Assembly (NCBI GenBank): GCA_020698575.1
Contig: CM036251.1
Coordinates: 6,465,788-6,529,787, forward strand
Direction of reading: 5' to 3'
Source of the DNA: Bostrychus sinensis
Taxonomy: Eukaryota; Chordata; Actinopteri; Gobiiformes; Eleotridae
Length of the DNA: 64,000 nt
Shown here piece after piece: positions 1 through 9,406 of the stretch; within the stretch, counting starts at the first letter, position 1; every line of letters begins with the position of its first letter. The notes beneath the pieces are model-generated. The model was not told the DNA's origin. It saw nothing but the letters and a program-made list of their open reading frames with translations, and did not search any database. The translations under genes were made by a program, and so were the position numbers.

Positions 1-265
1 TTATCATTTTACTTGGGCCGGGGCCGGGCTCGGGCTTGCGCTATGAGTTTTGCGGTAAATGAGCAGTCATGTGATGCGTTTCGATCAGAAAGATGCCATA
101 ATGGATGCTGAGGAGGTGTTACAGAGGCTGTTCTGTGGTGACTGCGTTTTGGTTGAGCCAGCAACGAAAGCAAGGTCTGGGGTGTGGAAGAATTTTGACC
201 ATGTGCACAATTAAAACAATGAGGAAGGAGGAGGAAGAGTTGTGTGTTTTGAATAAGGTCGGGCA
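1..265. other. Unassigned edge, GC-rich motif
   Basis: No gene is seen. A G/C-rich string of repeated GGGCCGGG/CGGGCT type lies at 15-37, and a related GTCGGGCCTG...GGCCCGTGTCCGG stretch follows the 5S-like SINE at about 535-575. The two could be parts of one dispersed repeat split by the SINE, but no ends or target duplication were found. Confidence 0.3.
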
Positions 266-505
266 GCAAACGGCTTTAACCGCCTTGTGGATGCCCGATC
301 CCATCAGACCTCAGAAGCTAAGCAGGGTAGGGCCTGGTCAGTACCTGGATGGGAGACCTCTGGGGAACACCAGGAAGCCAGTGTGAATGTGAGAGAGTGG
401 GGACTACGGATGGAAATTAGCTCTGAGCTATAATCCGGTGTATTTATGGCACTAGCTGTTCATTAATACACACTGTCCCATATAAATAAATAAAAAAACA
501 ACCAA
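266..505 (+). mobile_element. 5S rRNA-derived SINE
   Basis: Positions 266-385 follow a vertebrate 5S rRNA gene from the GCnnACGG start through GCCCGATC, GAAGCTAAGCAGGG and TGGATGGGAGACC to ACCAGG. The internal Pol III promoter blocks (box A, intermediate element, box C) are recognisable, but many substitutions and a shortened 3' stem argue against a real 5S gene. A LINE-like tail with TTCATTAATACAC and a TAAATAAATAAA end follows to about 500. This head-and-tail layout is that of SINE3-type elements in fish. No target duplication was found. Confidence 0.75.
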
Positions 506-654
506 AAAAAGCTGTCAATCAAAATGTACTTGTCGGGGTCGGGCCTGACTTTTAAGGCCCGTGTCCGGCTCTAAAGTGGCCAATCACTGCCATTTATCTG
601 GAGCACTTTATACAAAAGTGGAAGATAATCTATCAAAGGTAACCAAGAAGGGGC

Positions 655-960
655 CAGGTTAATACAGAGTGAAGTGCTCTGACCTGATTAGTGCTTGTCT
701 TTGTCAGCTGTTGGTTCTGCTGAAGTCTGTGTTGTTGTTCAGTCCTCTGTGTTTTGTTTTTTTGTTTGTTTGTTTTGTTTTCTTCACACATTCAAACAAA
801 CTGACTTTTTCCTCAAATCTTTGTACAACTGGCTTCTGTTGCTGTCCTTGTTCAGAAATAAGCACAGAGTTGCTAATAATACAGCGTGTACAGATTTTTT
901 TTAATGGCAAAACCGGCAACAATTCTCCATAAGTGCCATGTTTCTTTTGGCTGTGGGTCA
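655..960 (+). repeat. Dispersed repeat, family D, fragment
   Basis: Shares long blocks with 34220-34610 (same strand) and, reversed, with 28003-28445 and the split copy at 55180-56965. Shared blocks include CTCTGACCTGAT near the start, TTCAAACAAACTGACTTTTT, and GTACAACTGGCTTCTG. The class is unknown; no transposase-like coding was seen. Short open frames here are incidental. Confidence 0.6.
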
Positions 961-1820
961 GTGGTGCGCTGCTTACGTCCCGTGAATATTGAATCATTTT
1001 GTGAGAGTGAATGATTGTCTGTCAGTGTGTGTCTCTGTCCCCGCTTAAGGCCCATAGTTAATGAAATAGACTCAAGCTATCCACAAACCCAAATAGTAAT
1101 AAGTGGAAACAGATGAACGAACATATAGACTGTAATAAATGCACAAACTATTTCAAATGTTGCATTCCTGAACAGGCAGGTGTATAGTAATAGTAATAAT
1201 AAAAACAAACAGCTCATATTAGCAGTAGCTCGTTCAAAGACACTGCTCAGAAAACTTTTGAAGAGCATCACCTCATATTTTGGAGTACAGCTCACTCTGC
1301 AGAATAAAAATCAGCAAAGTGTGAATTATTAAGGCATTTGTGGCTCTGTGACCTTGCTTCCCAGCCCAGTCGCCCCACGCGCAATGAATAATGGCCCCTA
1401 CCAAGAGACTTCAAAATATTTAATCACGTAAGTTAAGGTAAAAGTGGCATACAAATAGGACTGAGCTGCATGTGTAAGGATAAGGCCAAGCATAAATTAT
1501 TAGCAATGTTTTTCAGGATGACGTTTCTCTTTAGACTCTGAGTCATGGCTGTAAATTGAAATGAAAAGTGGAAAAGTCACAGACTCGATTCAGTTCCCTT
1601 TGGCTGATTGTTATTGATTTACAAGCTGCTTTTTATTTATTTATTTTTTTTTTTACATTTTTTATAATACAGTTACCTTAAAAAGCCTTCAGTGAAAAAT
1701 GGAAGGAGGAACTTTTATATTTCCAAAGGATGCACCTTGATAACCCTCGGCAGTGTAACTGGAGAAACAGACAGGAGTGCTGGCATGGAAGCTCAGAGGT
1801 GGATGGAGGTGGATGGATGT
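961..1820. other. Unassigned AT-rich stretch
   Basis: No gene, RNA or named element recognised. A T-rich run lies at about 1632-1665. Confidence 0.4.
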
Positions 1821-1828
1821 GGAAGCAG

Positions 1829-2262
1829 TAGGGGTGTAATGATATTGACTTTTTTGTCCTATGATAAAACTACATCGTTTATAACTATATCGTTTTCTAG
1901 GAAGTGAATATCGATACACATGAAGTATCGATCGATAATATCGGAAATATCGAAATTAGAAATTTGTATGTTAAATAAAACCAGATATGGCTTTTTGGAG
2001 ATAAATTTTGTGTTTTTAATTAAATAAAATGTTATATTCAACTTTTCTTCTCTCTGTCTGCTGGACATAATCAACCCCACAAATGCTACATTAGAGAGTA
2101 AACTTTTTGGCAAAAAGATGCTCTATCGATTATCGATACGAAGATGTTGAATTGTATCGAATCGTGTTGCTCCAAATTATCCAATATCATTCTTAAATCG
2201 TATTGAAACACCTCTAATCGATACATTTTGTATCATTGCAAAAACGTATGGTTGCACCCCTA
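1829..2262. mobile_element. hAT-type MITE rich in ATCGAT, copy 1
   Basis: A 434-bp non-autonomous element. It begins TAGGGGTGTAATGATA and ends GGTTGCACCCCTA, forming imperfect terminal inverted repeats. The flanks GGAAGCAG (1821-1828) and GAAAGCAG (2263-2270) agree at 7 of 8 bases, the 8-bp target duplication expected of hAT elements. Both subterminal parts are crowded with ATCGATA motifs. The middle contains a block also found, inverted, in the copy at 62461-62918. There is no transposase. Confidence 0.85.
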
Positions 2263-2419
2263 GAAAGCAGTTAAAACTAAGCAATTAACCATAACATTAC
2301 ACCAAAGTGTTTTTTCCTCTTCAAAAAAGTTATATGGCCACTAAAACAACAAAAGAATACGTATTTTTAAGACTTAAGACTTTAAGACTTGCACTGAATT
2401 ACTGAAACTGTAATGTTAA

Positions 2420-2992
2420 AGGGGGTATTTTATGCTTTTAGTTATCTTTTTGAAACAATCTTGGTCACCTCCAGAAGAGCTTTGCATGTTTTATAAACTT
2501 TGCAATCATTATCTGACTAAAAGAAAATGTTTTTAATAAGTACTCAACTGGTGCCATTAAGAAACAGGTGAAGACACCAGCAGAGGGCAGCAGAGCGCTA
2601 CCATCTGTTGAACATAATACAATAAAAAAAAAAAAAAAAAAAAAAAACAGCACTTCACTTCCTTAAACTTCCCGTATGATGCCATTTTACAACAAAATGA
2701 AGCATTTCTGTGAGGAATCAGTGGAAACAGAGCTGTGCAGAGTTTTGGGTAAATAAATGAGAGCAGAGTGGATGGAGAGGGCTTGCTGATTGGTCAACGC
2801 TTCCTGGAGTGGGCGGGGGTTTGTGGTAAAGGCTGAGGTTTGTGAAACTGAGCATTTTATGACCCCAGAAACTCAGCGCCAGAGACAACAGGATTACTCA
2901 AACAGAGATGAAGGAGGCAAACATAACTCCAGGCATGTTTGTGATGACTACATTACAAAGTACAAAAACTGATTTTGCACAATATAGCCCCT
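2420..2992 (+). mobile_element. TTAA-target MITE (family T1), full copy
   Basis: A 573-bp element between two TTAA tetranucleotides (2416-2419 and 2993-2996). The ends are AGGGGGTATTTTATGC and GCACAATATAGCCCCT, inverted repeats matching at 12 of 16 bases. TTAA duplication is typical of piggyBac and Kolobok transposons. The interior includes an A-run (2621-2646) and blocks such as GGAATCAGTGGAAACAGAGCTG and ACTCAGCGCCAGAGACAA that recur in the 7508-7855 copy. No transposase was seen. Confidence 0.8.
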
Positions 2993-3119
2993 TTAAAAAA
3001 TGTGTGCAGTCAGAGTTTTCACAGAAGGGTTATGTAAATATTCATAAATAAGGCTCAATGTTTTTACTGGCATTAATATAGCAGTGCGTGTTTATTATCT
3101 AGCCTTTTCACTTTGTTTA

Positions 3120-3425
3120 ATAATTATGTACTGGAGTTACAAAGCTCCTTTCTAGATACGCAAAGCACTTTACATTGCATTATTCATTCACTCTTTGGTG
3201 ATGAACTGTTTTGGTAGCCACAGTTGCCCTGGGGCAGACTGACAATCTGCACCTACAGCCTCTCCGACCACCACCAAACACATTTATTAAGGTAAGGTGG
3301 GTGAAGTGTCTTGCTCAAGGACACAACGATAGCGTGCAATGCTGGTAGCTTGAACCACCAACCCTCGGTTTAGTGGGTGAACATCTCTACCAACTGAGCT
3401 ACTGCTGCTTCTGTTTAATGATGCA
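3120..3425 (-). repeat. SINE-like teleost repeat (AAGGACACAACG type)
   Basis: Carries the phrases GGGTGAAGTGTCTTGCTCAAGGACACAACG and ACCAACTGAGCTACTGCTGC in pieces, well known from dispersed repeats of many fish. A fragment of the same family is at 8477-8577. The strand is uncertain; a tRNA-like end would lie near 3415. Confidence 0.6.
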
Positions 3426-4640
3426 CCTGTTTTTTTTTTTTGTTTTTTTTTTTGTTTTTTTGCAACTGAGAAAAGATGGGACCAAGAAATTCTCCAAGGC
3501 CTGGAGAATCCCAAAGATCATTCATTATACTTGAATTTACACTATTCCACTGTAATTGGCCAAAGCAGTTTGTCTTGTGCCTCCAGAGTCTAGGTTGACA
3601 TTTGGAATCGCTTTGGGGACTTTAATGTTAGAAATAAAACCTTCATTGACTTATTTGGTTGTCATTATGTTAAATCTTTCTGCTGTAGTCATTTTTCCTA
3701 ACAATGAGCATGAATTAAAATTCTGCAGCTGTAGTTTTTGGGACCAAAGTTGAAGTTGGTGGAGCAGAGCAGCAGGCGGAGAATTGAAACAGGTTTTAAT
3801 GGTTTAATACAATTGACACTTCACAGAGGAATAAGAAACACAAGCTGCACATTCATTTTTACAGCATTGTGTTGAGCCCATTAGCACTCTTATGTTGGGT
3901 GACTCACAGACGCACTGCTACATGGATTAGGAACACGGCCTTGGAGTTACAGTGAGTGACAATAGCACAGGACTAAAAAGGACCAACAGCAAAAAAGTTT
4001 TTAACAATCAATTGGTCCTGAAATCAGAGGTCTCGGTGGGTTGCGCTTTGAGTCCTAATGTGCTCCTGGTGAAGTGCGACCGCAACAAGGACCAAACTAT
4101 GGACTAACCCCAGGAAGTGGACTGAACCACTGTTTACAAAGGGCATAAAAACATGCACGCATCTAACATGACTATAAGAAAAAAACAATTGCCTACAACT
4201 ATAGCCTACTGTAAATAAAATGTGTTTAAAAGGTTGCTAACATTAGCAAACAAATGTGAAAACACTGCTGAAACATCACAGATTTTATATTAATCCCAAA
4301 GAGAGTCCACAGCTGTGTTCAGATATCGCTGCTCTAAATGTAAAACTTAATTAAATATTAATTAAAGCGTGCCGTATGATATTAGTGGGATATATGGAGT
4401 TGAGGAGGCGGACTTTTGACCAATAGATTCTCAAGTTTTTCTCAGTAAATACTGACATGCTGCCCCCTACAGGCGAGGTTTGTCTCTGTCAGTTAATTTC
4501 GTTTGACAGAGCTCAATGTGAACTCGAACCAGACCAATGTCATCATCAACACAGGCTCAGACTTTTGCCCCAAAGCGCACCAAGTCCTGCAGACCAGCAA
4601 ATGTGAACACACCCTTGGTCAACTCATTTTACTTAGCCAA
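3426..4640. other. Unassigned stretch
   Basis: A T-rich tract with G interruptions lies at 3430-3462. No gene or named repeat is recognised in the rest; the open frames are short and unremarkable. Confidence 0.4.
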
Positions 4641-4654
4641 ACAACAAACCATTA

Positions 4655-4900
4655 TTATTTTGGTAAAGGTTCCCTATTCTGCATAATTAAATTTTTGAGC
4701 TTTTAACCATATAATGTTATAATGTTGTCTGAGTAATCCTGTATGCTGAGCCCGTCCCCTTTTCAAGAGCTGAAAAACACTCGGTCTCACGGCTCTACAC
4801 AGACAACGTGACACTAGGAAGTCCTCCTATGTGTCCAGTCCCCACCGTTGCCAGCAGGGGGCGACAGACACCTCATGCAAATGTGTGCAAAAAGCCTCTG
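4655..4900 (-). mobile_element. Family T1 MITE, inverted fragment
   Basis: Reads as the reverse complement of the right-hand part of the T1 family. It has a CCCTATTCTGC terminus, then TGAGTAATCCTGTATGCTGAG and an AGGAAGT block that match 11580-11709 and 53480-53640 when inverted. The flanking TTAA has decayed. Confidence 0.6.
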
Positions 4901-5054
4901 ACATGTATTGCTTGTTGCTTGGTAAAGCCCAAAACCCACCCAGTTGCCACAGTGGCAAAACTGGTGGGCCATTTGCTAGAAGACCTTTGGTGTTTCTCCT
5001 CTAAGCCTCCTGCCTGGCAGCGCTGACCTCAGCATTTTTCTGCTGAGAGAGATT

Positions 5055-5942
5055 TACACTTAGGTTGTTAAGTATTCGGACACTGACTCAAGTTTTGTTA
5101 TTTTAGCTCCTTTTGCAAAATACAGTTATTTAATGCTTAAAGTGCAGACTCTCAGCTGTAATTTGAGAGTATTCGCGTCCAAATCGGATGAAGGGTTTAG
5201 GAGGTACAGCTCTTTAATATGTAGCTGCCTCTTTTTCAGGAGCTCAAAAGTAATTGGACAGTGGCTTCAAAAGCTATTTCTTCAGTTGCATGTTTTGTTT
5301 TTCTCATTAATCCATCATAAACTGAGCAGGTAAAAGGTCTGAACTTGATTCCAGGTGTGACATCTGCATTAAAAAGCTGTTTCTGTGAAATCACAACATG
5401 CAGTCTCTCAGTGAAAGTGAACCAGACCATCCTTAGACTGGATCAAAAAAATGGTTCAAAACCCCGACACAACATTCACCTTTAGTATAGAACACTCTCC
5501 AGGAAGCAGGTCTATCAGTGTCTTGGTCCAATATAACGAGAAGATTTCATGAGAGAAAATAAGTAAAATATTCTGCATTGGCAACAGATCTCAGCCCAGT
5601 TGAGCATTAATTTCACCTGTTTAAGACAAAACTCAAGACAGAAAATGACCAATGACTGAAGACAGCTGCAGTAAAGACCTGGCAAAGCATCATAAAGGAG
5701 GGAACCCAGTGTTTGGTGATGTCCATGGGTTACAGACATCAGGCAGACATCGCCTTCAAAGGATTTATAAAGGAAGCATAAAAAATGAACATTTTATTCA
5801 TGGTAATGTTCATCTGTCCAATTACTTTTGAGCCCCTGAAAAACAGGCAGCTACACATTAAAGAGCTGTACCTCCTAAACCCTTTGTCCAGTTTGAATGT
5901 GAATATTCTCAAATTACAGCTGAGAATCTGCACTTTAGGCAC
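5055..5942 (+). mobile_element. Tc1-like transposon remnant
   Basis: Long inverted repeats (about 5120-5260 against 5808-5938) flank a decayed Tc1-type transposase tail. The left end begins next to a TA (5055-5056), the Tc1/mariner target. Matched arm blocks include GTGCAGACTCTCAGCTGTAATT (left) and AATTACAGCTGAGAATCTGCAC (right), and AAAGTAATTGGACAG against CTGTCCAATTACTTTT. A related left end stands alone at 18350-18590. The right terminus is truncated where a telomere-like repeat begins (5949). Confidence 0.8.
5590..5781 (+). pseudogene. Tc1-like transposase, C-terminal pseudogene
   Basis: The frame from 5656 to the TAA at 5779-5781 reads K-T-A-A-V-K-T-W-Q-S-I-I-K-E then C-L-V-M-S-M-G-Y-R, ending FKGFIKEA. 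This matches the end of fish Tc1-like DDE transposases (typically ...AVKAWQSI..EETQ.LVMSMG.RLQAVI..KGF). Just upstream, in other frames, are traces of the catalytic DLNPIEH.FHLLKTKLK region (about 5590-5645), now broken by stops and frameshifts. The N-terminal DNA-binding domain and the first two catalytic aspartates are absent, so the copy is dead. It lies between the element's inverted repeats, as expected. Confidence 0.8.
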
Positions 5943-5948
5943 AAAAAA

Positions 5949-5971
5949 CTAACCCTAACTCTAACCCTAAC
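5949..5971 (-). repeat. Short telomere-like CCCTAA repeat
   Basis: CTAACCCTAACT then CTAACCCTAAC: about three and a half units of the vertebrate telomere repeat with one defect, directly after the Tc1-like remnant. Confidence 0.7.
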
Positions 5972-6600
5972 GCTTGACGGTCATTTTTATTTCTAATGTT
6001 CACTGTCCCTCCTCTGTTCATGTCCAGACAATCTCAGTCTCAGTCCTCTCTGATTTTATCTCCAAACATCTGATATGAGATGTCCCTCCTAATCCTGTCC
6101 ATCCTCATCAAGAACAAAGAAAAACACTTCAGCTCTTCACAAAGACATTTAAAACTTAATTTAACAAACATGCCATGACACCAAGTTATTTTTTTTTCAT
6201 GTCAACACTAATGAAGTTGTCAAATTAAAATCTCTTTACATAGAACTTCTGTCTCTGCACATGAAGCCCTTTATCATTTTCTGGTATTTTTCCCTGTTAC
6301 GTGGCAGGATGGAGCAGCTTATGTTGCGGTTTACGGTTAAGCAATTAAGTCTCCTTGCCTCATGCTTATTGAGCCATATCTTATGCTAATTACAAAGCAA
6401 CAGGCACGTGCATCCAATTTGGGATAAACCACAATTAACAGGGCTGTATAGAGACATGTTTTATGTGTAACATGACACTAGGATTACGTGTTGGTTTGTT
6501 TTGCTCGCTTATGGTCCCAGAACAGTTTGAAACGTGTGTGTGTTGGCTCAAATTTATCTGCGATTGCCTAAATGGTACGTTTTTTGAAATTATTTTGGAC
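5972..6600. other. Unassigned stretch
   Basis: Nothing recognised beyond ordinary AT-rich sequence. Confidence 0.4.
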
Positions 6601-6604
6601 ACTT

Positions 6605-6740
6605 TTGCTTTTGTATTTCATATTTTAAAACCTAAAATAATATGTACTGTATGGAAAATGTCTTCTGTTGGGCAGCTTTTACTTTGACGATGCAGAGATT
6701 TGGATTAGGTCACATTAGATCACATTCTTTAATGCAACTT
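6605..6740 (+). mobile_element. Family T1 MITE, internal fragment
   Basis: TTTGTATTTCATATTTTAAAA, GTATGGAAAATGTCTTCT and CAGAGATTTGGATTAGGT recur at 11355-11400 and 53200-53300 inside family T1 copies. Confidence 0.5.
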
Positions 6741-6767
6741 TATCTGCATGCCTATGGAAAAGGAATA

Positions 6768-7046
6768 ATGCTTTTATTAAGAGTTTTTAAAAGAGCCTTT
6801 AATAAATGGATTACTAAATGCTTTTATTAAAAGAGTTTTTACAAGTTTATTTAATAAAGAGATTGCTAAATACTTTTGTTAAGAGTTTTTAAAGAGCATT
6901 TAATAAATGAATTACCAAATAGTTTTATTAAAAGAGCTTTTAAAAGAGCCTTTAATAAACAGATTACTAAATGGTTTTATTAAATGACTTTTTAAAAGAG
7001 GATTTAATAAATGGATTACTAAATGGTTTTAATAAAAGAAGGATTA
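6768..7046. repeat. AT-rich minisatellite, 49-52 bp unit
   Basis: About five and a half head-to-tail units beginning near 6768, 6818, 6870, 6919, 6971 and 7023. Each opens ATGNTTTTATTAA, then AAAGAGNNTTTAATAAA and ATTACTAA. Units differ by substitutions and 1-3 bp indels, so the array is old. Confidence 0.8.
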
Positions 7047-7507
7047 ATAGCGTTATTCATTAATCCATTTAGGAAACCGATTTCTAAATGTATTTACAAA
7101 ACCTTTTCGAAAAAGCATTTGCAAAACGTATTAGCTTCTCCGATTAGCTTCTCCTTTTAGCTTTTCCGTGGTGTTCCTGGTCCTCCTGGCTAAAGTTAAA
7201 TAAAATAAAAAGCAAAGCGATGTAATGAGCTCTGTGATTGGTCAGAGCTACTCGCGCTCTGATTGGCCAGACAATTTGGTCGTCATCCTTAGCCGGCCCG
7301 GTGACAATAGGGGTTAAGCGCTAACTACTTCTGCATTCGGCTAAACTCAATGATCCACTTCCGGTCACAGCTTGTAAGCGAGCAGCTGGACAAGCGCAGC
7401 TTCAAAAAACATATTTATGTCTTACACATCGCAAAATAAAATCACCAAACTAATGCTGCAATCGACTAACGCAGTTTAATTTGTTGATTTTCTACTTTCT
7501 AGTGAAA
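7047..7507. other. Unassigned stretch
   Basis: Contains GATTGGTCAGAGC and GATTGGCCAGAC copies at about 7237-7270, but no recognised gene or element. Confidence 0.35.
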
Positions 7508-7855
7508 AAAGCACTTCACTTCCTTAAACGTATACTCCATTTTACTACAAAATGAAAAATGTGAGGAATCAGCGGAAAAAAGAGCTGCACAATGTTTTAT
7601 TATTATTATTTTTTTTTTTGGATAAATGAATGAGAACAGACTGGATTTAGAGGGCTTGTTGTTGATTGGTCAGTGCTTCCCGGAGCTCGTGGAACTGAGG
7701 GTTTTGAGGCCTCAGAAACTCAGCGCCAGACAATGCAGGATTCTCAACCATGCACGAGTGAAGCAAAACACAATTCCAGGTTTGTTTTTGATGAGGAAAC
7801 GACATTAGAACATGGTAGAAAGCCCCAAAAAGTCGATTTTGCATAATATACCCCC
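7508..7855 (+). mobile_element. Family T1 MITE, left-truncated copy
   Basis: Colinear with 2645-2992: GCACTTCACTTCCTTAAAC, GTGAGGAATCAGCGGAAA, ACTCAGCGCCAGACAATG, then a right end GCATAATATACCCCCTT followed by GGTAA instead of TTAA. The left third is missing. Confidence 0.7.
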
Positions 7856-8476
7856 TTGGTAATATTAAAAGCAGAAAAGATGAAGTCTTATGTTTCTGTG
7901 TGATTTGTCAGTCTCCTGTTGGACTTGTTCAGACATATACAAGTTGATTTTCTTGTTAGTGATATATGGCCCTGAATTATTCAAGTCTTGACATTTCCAT
8001 AGAGAACAAATACACACAAAAGCACACTTTTCTTAAGTTGCAGGAAAACCAGTTCCCAGCCAAAGCCGACTCTTTCTTATCTGCTGATTGGACACTGTTG
8101 GACCGAGCCCTTGCGCTGAAAGGTCATGGCGATGACCTTTTTTAGTGTTTCCGTGAATTCGGCTCGAAGAAGGAGAATCCCCCGTCAGCCATGACATTTC
8201 TGCTCCACGCCTCTCTCACACAAAAGGAACGGATCTATCACTGCCATCTGAAGACTTACTGTCGACTTCGGGAAGGTTTGTTCAGGGTTTAATGGTGTTT
8301 TTCATGTGCCACTGAGTAAATACTGGTTCATGGAGCTTGGTCAATACAGGCACACATCAATAAAATATAATATAGTGGAAAGGTCAGTTCATTTCTGTAG
8401 TTTAATTGTAATTTTAGTACACAGAGACTGAAATATGTCAATCATTTATTTGTTTTAATTGTGATTATTGCTTGCA
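7856..8476. other. Unassigned stretch
   Basis: A more GC-balanced, non-repetitive-looking segment lies at about 8060-8290. No coding frame or RNA recognised. Confidence 0.35.
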
Positions 8477-8577
8477 GTTAGGATGAAAACCCAAACACCA
8501 ACACCAAACACACATTCTCTCAGGAAAGGTGGGTGAAGTGTCTTGCCCAAGGACACAATGAATGGCCAACCTTTGGG
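8477..8577 (-). repeat. SINE-like teleost repeat fragment
   Basis: AGGAAAGGTGGGTGAAGTG and TCTTGCCCAAGGACACAATG match the 3120-3425 family. The next element is inserted at its right edge. Confidence 0.55.
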
Positions 8578-8581
8578 TTAA

Positions 8582-9402
8582 AGATATTAGGGAGGATCTT
8601 TATAAATTAATTTTTTGCAATATTTATTAAAACTACCTTCATTGCCTTGTATAAGGCTTATAAATTGGTGTATTAGAAAAAATAATAATATTAATAAACT
8701 GTGGACTCTGTGGGACTTAAAAACCTCAACCAATTATTTTCGTCATGAGTATGGTAACCATTGGCGGATTCGCCAGTCATTCTGACTTCTTGGTTTCGGT
8801 GATATGCGCAGGCACAAGAACGTGCACGTGAGTACGCAGTATGTTTATGTAGCCTGGCGTTAGCCGAGCCTCATTGTAGCGCGGACAGCCTGACTTCGAA
8901 GAGCACAATGGCTCAAGAAAACTGTGAACTGGGCGGTCACAAAAGGAAAACCGTTTTTGAAGTTTACCAGAGGACGAGGAGAAAAACTGTTGAAGAGCAG
9001 AATAAAACCCGTGTGGTTCTTGGCGATTCTTTCAAACGATAGCATGCGCTGTAGGAACAGAAAGGGCTTCAGACGATGCATTGGCCGTCAAGTTTCTGCT
9101 GGACAGGTACGTTTATCTTTTTTACAGCAACCGTCAGTTTGCTAATGCTACCAATAGCAGGAGGACAGATATTTTTGCTTTTTGCATGTGATTGGGTCTG
9201 TGTGGGGAACTAGGTCAAAGGTCGAGCAAACAAACAATGCGAATCTCTGCTGATGCTGTAAACAAACGCTCGTGCACGTCGCTGTGGAGGAGTTCCTTGG
9301 AAAGGAACAGTGAAGGGCGGGGCCTGACGCATGCACATTATTCAAAAAAGGACAAACAGTCGCTGGTTTCTCAGCAGTCGAAAAAAATCCTCCCTAATAT
9401 CT
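8582..9402 (+). mobile_element. TTAA-flanked transposon with coding fragment
   Basis: An 821-bp element with identical 16-base inverted ends (AGATATTAGGGAGGAT at 8582 and its reverse complement ending at 9402). It sits between TTAA 8578-8581 and TTAA 9403-9406, and is inserted in or beside the SINE-like fragment. TTAA duplication points to the Kolobok or piggyBac superfamilies. Unlike the MITEs here, it carries an exon-like coding piece (8908-9106). Confidence 0.85.
8908..9106 (+). pseudogene. Exon-like N-terminal coding fragment in TTAA element
   Basis: An ATG at 8908 opens a frame reading MAQENCELGGHKRKTVFEVY and then about 23 more residues, rich in Arg, Lys and Glu, ending GDSFKR. A TAG stands where a Trp would be expected. 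A +1 shift restores SDDALAVKFLLDRY, which runs into an excellent splice donor (CAG|GTACGT at 9106/9107). The pattern basic N-terminus, (F)xRWRxLRxxxG, then LxxFLLDRY is one I recall from many uncharacterised fish proteins, some TE-encoded. A Kolobok-like transposase first exon would fit the TTAA ends. Two stops and one shift make this copy non-functional unless the sequence has errors. Function not assigned. Confidence 0.55.
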
Positions 9403-9406
9403 TTAA

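Noticed and set aside
266..385. Functional 5S rRNA gene
   Set aside because: Too many substitutions, a degraded 3' stem, and a LINE-like tail; fits a 5S-derived SINE.
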